From Methylomonas sp. (GTDB taxonomy: Bacteria; Pseudomonadota; Gammaproteobacteria; Methylococcales; Methylomonadaceae): a stretch of 25,941 nt of DNA. The stretch is taken from NCBI GenBank assembly GCA_026990815.1, contig JALXCS010000070.1, positions 1 through 25,941 on the forward strand. Reading direction: 5' to 3'. The position numbers and the translations under genes were made by a program. The notes beneath the pieces were generated by a model. It was not told the DNA's origin. It ran no database searches and saw only the letters and a list, made by a program, of their open reading frames with translations. Below, piece by piece: positions 1 to 7,067 of this stretch (its first letter is position 1; every line of letters starts with the position of its first letter).

Positions 1-120
1 GTTATAAATAGTCAAAAAAATCTTGGATTTAATTGTTGTAAACTGTGTCACATTTTTGTTTTTAATATTTTATGTTGTGCGTAAGTTGGAAATATTGTTC
101 AGCTTATCGTAAGAAAAATA

Positions 121-717
121 ATGATTATGGAATCACCTAGAAGACTCGTTTTAAGAACCGATGTTTCCGGAATGCCTCTTGGTTGGGTAGATTTCCAGGA
201 AGCGGTTAAATTATATCATCTTGACCAGGTGGCCTATTCACTTGGAAGCCACCTTTATACTATTCATGGTGGTTATAATGCTTTATCCGGCATGCAAAGC
301 AAATTAGAGGTTAATTCAATTATCGCGACAGTCAATCACCATCAGAAATCAAAGAAACCACAAAATTATATTCCTCCTCTAAACAACCATGCCTTGTTCA
401 AGAGAGACAATTATATTTGCTTGTACTGTGGCGAATATTTTCGCCGGAGTTTGTTGTCAAGAGATCACATTATTCCTGTGAGTATGGGCGGTCAGGATAC
501 CTGGAATAATGTTGCAACAGCCTGCAAACGATGCAATAATTACAAGGCAGGACGGACCCCGGAACAGGCCAAAATGCAATTAATTGCAATTCCTTTTGTG
601 CCAAACCGGGCAGAGTACGTGTTTTTGCAAGGGCGCAAAATTTTAAGTGATCAAATGGCATTTTTATGCAGCCATTTTCCCAGAAAAAGTCCTTTACGCC
701 ACAGAAATATCAGTTAG
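121..717 (+). CDS. HNH endonuclease family protein
   Basis: This 198-aa protein looks like a small HNH-type nuclease of a family found widely in proteobacteria. The C-terminal half carries the nuclease signature: a CxxC pair (C100, C103), an SRDH segment with H116 as the probable general base, a GGxDxWNN segment around residues 123-130, and a second CxxC pair (C135, C138) followed by NN. The four cysteines should bind a structural zinc and the His/Asn residues a catalytic metal. The N-terminal 90 residues (LRTDVSG, YHLDQVAY, EVNSIIAT) are the family-specific part. The physiological substrate of the family is not known to me, and nothing nearby suggests a restriction or toxin role. A second in-frame ATG lies at 127; neither has a clear ribosome binding site, so the exact start is open. 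The stop TAG at 715-717 lies inside the palindrome at 713-765, so the last residues may have been shaped by that element. Confidence 0.85.
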   Translation: MIMESPRRLVLRTDVSGMPLGWVDFQEAVKLYHLDQVAYSLGSHLYTIHGGYNALSGMQSKLEVNSIIATVNHHQKSKKPQNYIPPLNNHALFKRDNYICLYCGEYFRRSLLSRDHIIPVSMGGQDTWNNVATACKRCNNYKAGRTPEQAKMQLIAIPFVPNRAEYVFLQGRKILSDQMAFLCSHFPRKSPLRHRNIS

Positions 718-765
718 GTCGCGTCGCGGAGCGGAACGCAGTGAAGCTCCGCGACGCGACCTAAC
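713..765. repeat. REP-like GC-rich palindrome, 20-bp arms
   Basis: Left arm 713-732 and right arm 746-765 are exact reverse complements (20 of 20), separated by a 13-nt loop at 733-745. The arms are GC-rich (core gtcgcgtcgcggagc) within AT-leaning DNA. The element sits between the 3' ends of two convergent genes and contains the stop codon of the HNH gene. No T-run follows on either strand, so it is not a textbook Rho-independent terminator, though such a hairpin could slow polymerase or protect mRNA ends from 3' exonucleases. Form and location match repetitive extragenic palindromes. Only one copy is present in this window, so its repetitive nature is inferred. Confidence 0.75.
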
Positions 766-787
766 GGCAGCCGCGAATAAAATTCGA

Positions 788-1600
788 CTATTTTTTTATA
801 AACTTCAATGTCATGCGATCACTTTCGCCAATGGCCTGATATTTTTCCCGATCTTGCTCCTTTAATCTGAGTGTTGGAGGTAATGTCCAAACACCTTTTG
901 GATGGCTCTTAGTATCTTTGGGGTTGGCATTAATTTCTGATTTTGCAAGTAATATAAAACCAGATTTTTGGGCCAGTTCAATCACATAGTCTTCACGAAC
1001 ATAGCCCGTCAATGCTTTTGGGTCTTGAGGCAATGAGTCATTACCCCTATGTTCAACAATTCCCAAAATACCACCAGGCTTTAAAGCTTTATACATGGCT
1101 TGGAAAACTTTTTCAGCTGTTCCATTTTTCATCCAGTTATGGACATTTCGGAAAGTCAATACCCGATCTGCGGAAGCTTCTGGTGCGATTACCTGCTTTT
1201 TTGGTGGATCCAGTTCAGTCAGTTCCAGCTTGCCATATATTTCCGGTTGAATTTTGATTTTGTTAACAAATTTTTTTAAATTTTTCTGAAAATATGGCAC
1301 TGAAGAATCCCCAGCAAAATGGGCAGCATATAATTTTCCTCGATCCTTTAAAAAGGGCGCCAAAATTTCTGTATACCAACCTGCTCCTCCCGGCCATATT
1401 TCCACCACCGTCATATCAGGTTTAACTTCAAAAAAATCTAGAGTTTGTCCTGGGTGACGATAAACATCTCGGGCCTTATGCTCGACGCTGCGATAATTAC
1501 CAGAAATTGCTAGTAGCAGGCTTTCAATCTGTTTTGCCCAGAAAGGTTAAAAAACATAGCTGAACAAGACTACTGAAAATATTAATTTTTTTATTTTCAT
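788..1600 (-). pseudogene. Exported SAM-dependent methyltransferase, interrupted by an in-frame TAA
   Basis: Read from ATG at 1600, the frame encodes a signal-peptide-like start (MKIKKLIFSVVLFSYVF), then a TAA at 1549-1547, then continues in the same frame with PFWAKQIES, RDVYRHPGQ and LDFFEVKPD into the open part that begins with a Met at 1414. The downstream 208 aa carry a motif I-like segment (VVEIWPGGAGWYTEI), FRNVHNW, a KPGG loop (LKPGGILGIVEHR) and the C-terminal IGESDRMTLKF block. These are typical of a family of predicted class I methyltransferases with exported N-termini; substrate unknown. Full length would be about 270 codons, the usual family size. Starting at 1414 would remove the signal peptide and the conserved RDxYRHP block just before motif I, so I call this a nonsense-interrupted gene. 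It starts 18 nt after dsbB. A sequencing error, readthrough or an active truncated form remain possible. Confidence 0.7.
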
Positions 1601-1618
1601 AATAATATCTAAATTAAA

Positions 1619-2128
1619 TTAGTGGTTTTGCTGTTCATCAGGGTCATTCCAGAATTGCAATAAACTCAGACAGGCCAATCCGACGAAAGCAACCAGTGTC
1701 CAGCCGGGAATACTGATATCCATAAATGTCCACAAAACTTCGGCACATTCGCCTGTCCCATTCAACATCAGCCTCAACGTCTCAGTTAAAGGGAAGTTTT
1801 CAAAAATATATGAAAGCCCCGGACCACATTCCGGCACTTGTTCCGGAGGCAGGTTTTGCAACCACACATGACGCGCGGATATTGCCGAACCGCCAAGTGC
1901 AACAATAGCACCCAAAATTGAATATGCTTTGATACCAGTTGGCCCAGGATTGTGGATGGCAGCAATCAAAAAGATAACCCCGACCATAGCCAGTACAATT
2001 CGTTGAGAAATACAGAGAGGACAAGGTTCCATTCCTTCAACAAACTGGAAGTATGCAGCAACAGCCAACATCAAAAAACAACTGAAAAAACCTATTAAAA
2101 ACCAGGCCCTTGGCCTTAAATGAATCAT
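1619..2128 (-). CDS. dsbB: Disulfide bond formation protein B (DsbB)
   Basis: DsbB is an inner-membrane protein that reoxidises the periplasmic dithiol oxidase DsbA and passes the electrons to quinone. This 169-aa protein has the expected four hydrophobic segments. It has a CPLC active site (C36, C39) in the first periplasmic loop, followed by SQR with R43, which matches the arginine involved in quinone binding in the family. A second cysteine pair (C101 and C128) lies in the second periplasmic loop and should react with DsbA. Length is close to the usual 165-180 aa. The start ATG overlaps the stop of the RCK gene as ATGA, so translation is probably coupled. No dsbA is seen in this window. 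Confidence 0.93.
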   Translation of the reverse strand: MIHLRPRAWFLIGFFSCFLMLAVAAYFQFVEGMEPCPLCISQRIVLAMVGVIFLIAAIHNPGPTGIKAYSILGAIVALGGSAISARHVWLQNLPPEQVPECGPGLSYIFENFPLTETLRLMLNGTGECAEVLWTFMDISIPGWTLVAFVGLACLSLLQFWNDPDEQQNH

Positions 2129-2826
2129 GTTTGTAGCTCCACTTCCTTTTTAAATGCTCTGATTTGTCGTGATGGACCCAAAACGATAAGAATATCGCCA
2201 GCGTCTAATTTATGGTCTTGCTCTCCAATGGTAAAGTGTAACTCTTTCCCCAACTCTTTATCAACTATAGCTATTAAAATAAGATTATACCGAGAGTTCA
2301 ATTGTAGTTGACTGGCATTGGTATTTTCTAACGGTGAATCTGGTGGGATTTCAATTTCTGCGGTGTTCAAATCATGTCGGCCAAAAATAGTATGGTCAAG
2401 TACATCAGCAATATCCGGATTTTTTATTAACTGGTAAATTTTTCTGCCACAAATTTGGTATGGATCAATAATTTTATTGGCGCCTGCAACTAATAATTTG
2501 TCTGCCGACTCAGGATCATCAACAATAGAAATAATTTCAAGTTTTTTGTCCATAGCACGTGCTGAGATAGTCAAAAACAAGTTGTTCGAGTCTTCTTCAA
2601 AAAAACAAAACAAGACATCAATGTGACGACCAATACCCACTTCCTCGAGATTATCATCATTTCGATAATCAGTTTCAATCACTGTAAAACCCAAATCTGC
2701 GGCAGTTATCAAGTTTTCGTGCCCCTGATCGACAATGACGACCTCATGCTGTTCTAAATCCAGACATTTGATGAGTTCGAATGACATCGGATTGTAGCCA
2801 AATACAGCGATATTTTTGACTCTCAT
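2125..2826 (-). CDS. Free-standing RCK (TrkA-N/TrkA-C) protein
   Basis: This 233-aa soluble protein has the layout of a K+ conductance regulator: a Rossmann-type TrkA-N half (about residues 4-125) and a TrkA-C half (about 150-230, ending in DAGDILIVLGP). RCK domains assemble into rings that gate K+ channels or transporters on binding nucleotides or ions. The nucleotide-binding loop is degenerate: where the channel encoded just upstream has GYGRVG, this protein has GYNPMS at residues 10-15, keeping only the first glycine. The acidic residue at the end of strand 2 (IVD, D33) is kept. Its start overlaps the stop of the channel gene as ATGA, which strongly suggests it partners that channel. Whether it binds NAD(H) at all is uncertain. 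Confidence 0.8.
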   Translation of the reverse strand: MRVKNIAVFGYNPMSFELIKCLDLEQHEVVIVDQGHENLITAADLGFTVIETDYRNDDNLEEVGIGRHIDVLFCFFEEDSNNLFLTISARAMDKKLEIISIVDDPESADKLLVAGANKIIDPYQICGRKIYQLIKNPDIADVLDHTIFGRHDLNTAEIEIPPDSPLENTNASQLQLNSRYNLILIAIVDKELGKELHFTIGEQDHKLDAGDILIVLGPSRQIRAFKKEVELQT

Positions 2827-4418
2827 TTTATTACCAGACTGCTTCTTTCTATTTGATCTTTAAAATAATCAATACTGTATTTTCGCCCGAGCAGAACTAA
2901 AATATCTTTAGCCTGTAAAAGAAATTCTTCTCCAGGATTAAAATAAAACTGACGGTTTTTAACTTTGTATCGATTATTACGTTTACAGTGAATTTTCTTA
3001 TTACTAATTATGCCAATCAGTATCAGTCGGCGCTTTTCGAAGTTAATGTCTTTAATTTTCACATTTTCAATATCAGAATTTTCAGGAACCAGGATGGTTT
3101 CCATCAAAATATTTTTTTCCTCGTTAATGATCCCAAAAATTGCTTGTGAAGCGACCGGCTGACCAACGTATTCAGCCGCCAACAAACCCGAAATTTCAAA
3201 AGGCTGCACTATAAAATCAGCGCCAACTTGTTTAAGCTTCTTGATATTCTCTTGTCTGTTGGCCCGCGATATGATTTTAATTTCTGGATTAAGGTGGCGG
3301 CTGGTCAAAGTGACATAAACATTGGTAACGTCATTCCCGGTCGTACAAAGTACTGCTTTTGCGCCTTTATTGATACCGGCATTTAATAACACCTCGTTTT
3401 TGCTGGCATCATTTTTTATTGCCAGGCAATTATTTCTTCTAGCCAACAGAAAATTTTCCTCACTGCTATCAATAATCACATAGGCTTGTTTGTCCTTATC
3501 CATGTGTTTGGCAACTTCTTGGCCAACTCTGCCATAACCGCAAATGATGATGAAATTATCTAAATTTTCGACTTCAGAAAAAGTTCGATTTTCCCGCAAC
3601 TCCTCCATTTTCTCTGTAAAGGCCGTAACAATAATCGAAGTAAAAAATGACAGTACTCCAACTCCAATAATAATAAGCGTCAAAGCTACAATTCTGCCTC
3701 CCGGAGTTTGCGGGGTAATATCGCCGTAACCAACCGTCGACATTGTAACGACAGACCAATACAAAGCATCAAATAAATGCCTGACCTGCCCCCCGACCGG
3801 CTCATTTTCGAACATGTAAATGGCAGTGCTGGAAATAAATAACCAAAAGCCGATGAACATTGCCAGTGTAAACAGTTCAAAGCGCTTGTTTGCAAGTACC
3901 TCGGTGAACAGCTTTACGCTATGAGAATAACGAACCAGTTTGAATAATCTAAAAACCAGGAAAATACGGAGAATTCTGAGCGGCCAGTAACTAGGTAAAA
4001 TTGCCATTAAATCGATAATGGCATAAGGTGAAAAAATATATCTTAATTTACTGGAAAAGATTGTGGTTAAAGGCTTTCTTAACTGAAATTTGATTCCAAG
4101 ATATTGAGCACGTTCATAATGCTCAATCAAAATTTTATGGCTGTCCGAATAAAGCCAGCCCCGTGAAATATATTCGATTATAAAAACAACAACAACAATA
4201 TTTTCAAACCATTCGCTATAAGGAATGGGCGGGTTGTTAATTTCATAAATCAACAAAAACACACTCAACATGACCAGTAATATCATGAACAAGTCAAAGT
4301 GACGTTTAAGTCTGCTTCCCGGATTTTCCAATAAATTAAAAGCAAACTTTTTGGTAATTTGATATCGGGATGATGTTTTTAACAAGTAAGCGAAGTGAAT
4401 AATCAGCCGGGTAAGCAT
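2823..4418 (-). CDS. Voltage-gated-type K+ channel with C-terminal RCK domain
   Basis: This 531-aa inner-membrane protein has a six-helix voltage-gated-like channel core fused to a cytoplasmic RCK module. S1 lies near residues 43-60 and S2 near 72-90. S4 is clear: basic residues recur every third position at R148, R151, R157, K160 and R163. S5 is near 181-203, and the pore has the K+ selectivity filter TVGYGD at 228-233, followed by S6 near 243-268. The RCK part begins near 287 with an intact dinucleotide-binding loop GYGRVG (G294, G296, G299), and a TrkA-C domain ends the protein. The S2-S3 connection (about 91-130) is unusually long. The role should be voltage- and ligand-gated K+ flux. Both flanking junctions are tight (4 nt after the dehydrogenase gene, ATGA overlap with the RCK gene), consistent with one operon. 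Confidence 0.9.
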   Translation of the reverse strand: MLTRLIIHFAYLLKTSSRYQITKKFAFNLLENPGSRLKRHFDLFMILLVMLSVFLLIYEINNPPIPYSEWFENIVVVVFIIEYISRGWLYSDSHKILIEHYERAQYLGIKFQLRKPLTTIFSSKLRYIFSPYAIIDLMAILPSYWPLRILRIFLVFRLFKLVRYSHSVKLFTEVLANKRFELFTLAMFIGFWLFISSTAIYMFENEPVGGQVRHLFDALYWSVVTMSTVGYGDITPQTPGGRIVALTLIIIGVGVLSFFTSIIVTAFTEKMEELRENRTFSEVENLDNFIIICGYGRVGQEVAKHMDKDKQAYVIIDSSEENFLLARRNNCLAIKNDASKNEVLLNAGINKGAKAVLCTTGNDVTNVYVTLTSRHLNPEIKIISRANRQENIKKLKQVGADFIVQPFEISGLLAAEYVGQPVASQAIFGIINEEKNILMETILVPENSDIENVKIKDINFEKRRLILIGIISNKKIHCKRNNRYKVKNRQFYFNPGEEFLLQAKDILVLLGRKYSIDYFKDQIERSSLVIK

Positions 4419-4422
4419 ATTG

Positions 4423-5142
4423 TTACTTGTTCCTTTTGTTTCTAACTACTTTATTTGCCGGGTTGAGATTGATTTCATCTATTACAATCCCTGGCCTGGC
4501 ATTTAAAATATAAAGCACTGCTTCAGCTATATCCTCAGCAAGCAAATGCTGATTTGGTTCATCCCCAGGCTCAAAAGAAAGTGATTGAAAAAAGGCAGTC
4601 TTTACCATGCCGGGATTGATTAGCGAAACTCGGACATTATTTTTCGCACATTCTTCTCTAAGTGCTTGCGTAAAGCCACGCAGGGCAAATTTACTGGCAC
4701 AATAAATTGAGCCTTTCCTGGCACCTTTTAATGCCGATTCCGAGCCTATATAAATCAAATCGGCATGAGCTTTTTTTTTCAAGTCAGAAATAAAACCCTT
4801 GGTCAGAAACACCTGGCTAGTAAAATTCACGGCAAGCAAGTTTTGTATCTGGCGATGGGAAAATTGCTCAAGATTACCAAACAAGCCTGTTCCTGCAGAA
4901 AAAATAATAGCATCAATATCTGGAAATTGTTTCTTCAGATTTGTTAAATGACCAGGTATTTCATCAAGCTTGGAAAGGTCTATTTCGATGCCGGAAAAAC
5001 CATCTGAACTTTGAACCAGTTGCCCGGGATTTCTGGAGATACCAATGACCTGATGCCCCAGAGATAAAATTTTTTCAGTGATTGCTTTACCGATACCAGA
5101 ACTGGCACCAGTCACAAGAACAGTACGCTTCAAACTGTGCAT
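4423..5142 (-). CDS. Short-chain dehydrogenase/reductase (SDR)
   Basis: This 239-aa protein is a classical SDR, an NAD(P)(H)-dependent oxidoreductase. It has the cofactor-binding loop TGASSGIG (11-18), a SAG in place of the common NAG motif (82-84), the structural N106, serines S134/S136 in the catalytic serine region, and the catalytic pair Y147 and K151 (YCASK). NPGMVKT after the last core strand is also typical. Length is standard for the family. Substrate cannot be predicted from sequence. The gene overlaps the end of the SPL-like gene by 13 nt and lies 4 nt upstream of the K+ channel gene, so it is probably co-transcribed, though no functional link is obvious. Confidence 0.9.
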   Translation of the reverse strand: MHSLKRTVLVTGASSGIGKAITEKILSLGHQVIGISRNPGQLVQSSDGFSGIEIDLSKLDEIPGHLTNLKKQFPDIDAIIFSAGTGLFGNLEQFSHRQIQNLLAVNFTSQVFLTKGFISDLKKKAHADLIYIGSESALKGARKGSIYCASKFALRGFTQALREECAKNNVRVSLINPGMVKTAFFQSLSFEPGDEPNQHLLAEDIAEAVLYILNARPGIVIDEINLNPANKVVRNKRNK

Positions 5143-6122
5143 GGAAAAAACTTATCGTCTGGAATGTAATTGAGTACCTCGTTGGTGCAAAAATCCAGCA
5201 TTTGTTTTTCAAGCTGCGATTTGTATGAAACCATACCATTGCAATTTTCCAGAGGGCCAGCAAACAATTTTTCTTCAGGATACAGTTTACGGATTTTCTT
5301 GAAATATTGTTCTGGCAACCGAAAGCCCCCTAAACTAACAGAATGTAGCAATTGAGTATTGATTTTTTCAAATACTTGATTAAAAAGTTGTTGATACTGT
5401 TGCTGCCACCCAGTCTGGAATATTACTGGATCAAAACGTAACCCTAACAGCCAACCTCGTTCCTGTAATTTGCACATTGCATCTATTCGCTTATTAATAC
5501 TAGGGGCTTTATATTCTATTGCTGTAGCGATTTCATCAGGAGTAAAACTGAATGCAACGATACATCGGGGAAGAGGCTGCATTTCCAGAAGACTCCTGAT
5601 CTGAGTGCTTTTGGTGCGCAATTCCAGCCAGGCATTTTCGATTTTTCCGAAAAAAGGTAAAAATTCCGTGGCAAAACGGGTTACTGGCTCCAGAGCCAGA
5701 CTGTCGCAATCATATCCGGAAAAAAAATGAACAATTTGTTCCTGATTTTCCAGACAAATCTGCCGGATTTGATCCTGAAATTGCTCATAATTCACAAATA
5801 GTACATAGTTTGCAGATTGGTACATGCCCTGCAAAAAACAATATCTGCAATCATATAGGCAGTTGAGCATGTGAGAAAAATAATAATTATGTTTAACGCC
5901 TATGCCATATCCTGGAGGAGCGGGTAAAACAAAATTTTTATATTTCTCAGCCAGAATCAATGCCGGTTTTTGTTTTTGCAAATGGAAATTTTGGGCTTTT
6001 GGATTAAAGACTTCTCCATAGCGACGGCAATAAATGTGCCTGGCTTTTGGAAAACGATCGCAAATTTCATCAACCCTTGGATGTTGTTGAATATTTTCCT
6101 CAATATAAATAGTGTCAATCAT
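5130..6122 (-). CDS. SPL-like radical SAM protein (spore photoproduct lyase family)
   Basis: This 330-aa protein has a radical SAM cluster CxxxCxxC at C88, C92 and C95 (CLYDCRYCFLQG), which should bind a [4Fe-4S] cluster and cleave SAM to a 5'-deoxyadenosyl radical. The preceding PAPPGYGIG and following DSLALEPVT segments place it in the group resembling spore photoproduct lyase, which repairs UV-induced thymine lesions in Bacillus spores. A cysteine at C139 (GYDCDSLALEP) lies 44 residues after the last cluster cysteine, close to where the hydrogen-donating cysteine sits in true spore lyases. The organism appears to be a gammaproteobacterium without spores, so the real reaction is unknown; DNA repair is only a possibility. 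It is first in the leftward run and has a 220-nt divergent intergenic region upstream. Confidence 0.85.
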   Translation of the reverse strand: MIDTIYIEENIQQHPRVDEICDRFPKARHIYCRRYGEVFNPKAQNFHLQKQKPALILAEKYKNFVLPAPPGYGIGVKHNYYFSHMLNCLYDCRYCFLQGMYQSANYVLFVNYEQFQDQIRQICLENQEQIVHFFSGYDCDSLALEPVTRFATEFLPFFGKIENAWLELRTKSTQIRSLLEMQPLPRCIVAFSFTPDEIATAIEYKAPSINKRIDAMCKLQERGWLLGLRFDPVIFQTGWQQQYQQLFNQVFEKINTQLLHSVSLGGFRLPEQYFKKIRKLYPEEKLFAGPLENCNGMVSYKSQLEKQMLDFCTNEVLNYIPDDKFFPCTV

Positions 6123-6287
6123 TATTAGTACTCTGTATACGACAAAATTTACCGTTTACACAAAAAAGATAGAAGAAAGATCCAGAAAACATCATAAAGT
6201 CATGATATAGGAGCAGCCACTAAAAACCAACTGATAAGTATCATTTCACTTTTTTCAGGGAATTGGATCACAGAATTTACTAATTTT

Positions 6288-6316
6288 TTGACTATTATTG
6301 ATAGTAACTTCATAAA
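6288..6316 (+). promoter_or_regulatory. Predicted sigma70-type promoter of the 66-aa gene
   Basis: A -35-like TTGACT (6288-6293) is followed after exactly 17 nt by a -10-like CATAAA (6311-6316), giving a start near 6323 and a leader of about 20 nt before the ATG at 6343. The spacer holds a small inverted repeat (actat-tattg-atagt, 6291-6305) that could be an operator or chance. Support is by sequence match only. Confidence 0.45.
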
Positions 6317-6342
6317 GCGACAATTCTCTAGCGGGTAAAGGT

Positions 6343-6543
6343 ATGTACGATTTAATTGAAAAAAAATGGACGCAGTTTATAAACGGACTGATTTTGAAAG
6401 ATTTTGGTTGGAAGCGCAGCTTCAGAAGATTGAATAGTAAACAAATATTGCAGTGGCAAGACCCGAACTCAGGCCATTGGTACTCTGAAAAAACTGCATT
6501 AAGATTGGTAAAAATTCAGGCCCTTGATCATTTAGAACACTGA
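6343..6543 (+). CDS. Small protein of unknown function (66 aa)
   Basis: I do not recognise this 66-aa protein. It is basic and rich in aromatic residues, including six tryptophans (KKWTQF, FGWKRS, LQWQDP, GHWYSEK), with a KTALRLVKIQALDHLE segment that should form a C-terminal helix. There is no signal peptide, membrane segment or cysteine. A plausible promoter lies upstream and a purine-rich stretch (gggtaaaggt) directly precedes the ATG, closer than ideal for a ribosome binding site. It lies between the divergent SPL-like gene and dciA, with its own strand turned away from both large clusters. The compact, non-repetitive sequence and matched promoter make a real gene likely, but no function is inferred. 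Confidence 0.55.
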   Translation: MYDLIEKKWTQFINGLILKDFGWKRSFRRLNSKQILQWQDPNSGHWYSEKTALRLVKIQALDHLEH

Positions 6544-6581
6544 AAAATGAACTGACAACCAAAAGTTTATGAGCTATTCAA

Positions 6582-6610
6582 TGTAGGCTAGTATAATGCT
6601 TAAGCCTACA
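6582..6610 (+). promoter_or_regulatory. Predicted dciA promoter -10 region inside an inverted repeat
   Basis: A perfect -10 hexamer TATAAT (6592-6597) lies 30 nt before the dciA start, flanked by an exact 8-bp inverted repeat, tgtaggct at 6582-6589 and agcctaca at 6603-6610. No good -35 is present at 16-18 nt, so any promoter would be weak or depend on an activator. The same repeat followed by attaaattttt could instead act as a weak terminator for the upstream 66-aa gene. Both readings are inference. Confidence 0.4.
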
Positions 6611-6626
6611 ATTAAATTTTTCAGCC

Positions 6627-7067
6627 ATGGCTTTTAAACCTGCATCAACTCATCGCAACCGAACTACGAAACTGCTTCAGATTGTTATTGAAAAACAGCA
6701 AAAAATACTGAAGGCCATTCAGGCAGTTTTACCTGAAAAATTAGCCCCCGAAGTTAAAGGCTGCGTCATCAAGGAAACAAAGCTGTTGGTCTATGCAGAT
6801 TCAGCTGTGTGGTCTTCTCAATTACGTTTTTTTTGTCGATCCATGCAAGAAGCAGCAAATACAGTCTGCGATAACCACATTGATAAAATACAGCTCAAAG
6901 TCCATTTACCTGTCAGGGATTTCCCCGAGCAGAAAACAAAACTTGAAATTCCATCTCAAACCAATATAGATGCCATCAGGTCAAGCCAGTTACAAGCCCC
7001 TGAAAGTGATCTTAAACAGTCGTTGATAAGCCTCAGCAGGACTATGGAAAAATTAAGCGGCGCTTGA
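6627..7067 (+). CDS. dciA: DciA-like (DUF721) replicative helicase loader
   Basis: This 146-aa protein belongs to the DUF721/DciA family, whose studied members help load the replicative helicase DnaB in bacteria that lack DnaC or DnaI. The N-terminal half carries the family domain (about residues 12-95), with the typical strand KLLVYADSAVWSSQLRF at 52-68 that includes the conserved tryptophan. The C-terminal 50 residues are polar and probably disordered, as is usual for the family. The position next to lpxC is common for this gene in gammaproteobacteria, where it is often divergent or convergent with lpxC and near secA. The start at 6627 has no clear Shine-Dalgarno. The last 15 nt overlap the end of lpxC on the other strand, leaving no room for a terminator between them. 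Confidence 0.85.
   Translation: MAFKPASTHRNRTTKLLQIVIEKQQKILKAIQAVLPEKLAPEVKGCVIKETKLLVYADSAVWSSQLRFFCRSMQEAANTVCDNHIDKIQLKVHLPVRDFPEQKTKLEIPSQTNIDAIRSSQLQAPESDLKQSLISLSRTMEKLSGA

Noticed and set aside
44..52. tgtgtcaca as a CRP-like site upstream of the HNH gene
   Set aside because: It lacks the 6-nt spacer between the half-sites expected of CRP and is too short to mean much.
647..865. 72-codon open frame on the + strand through the palindrome
   Set aside because: It overlaps the HNH gene and the methyltransferase in other frames; its middle (RRGAERSEAPRRD) is just the translation of the palindrome.
6134..6163. TTGTGT and TATACA on the - strand as promoter of the SPL-like gene
   Set aside because: Spacing is 18 nt and the start would fall only about 5 nt before the ATG, leaving no room for a ribosome site.
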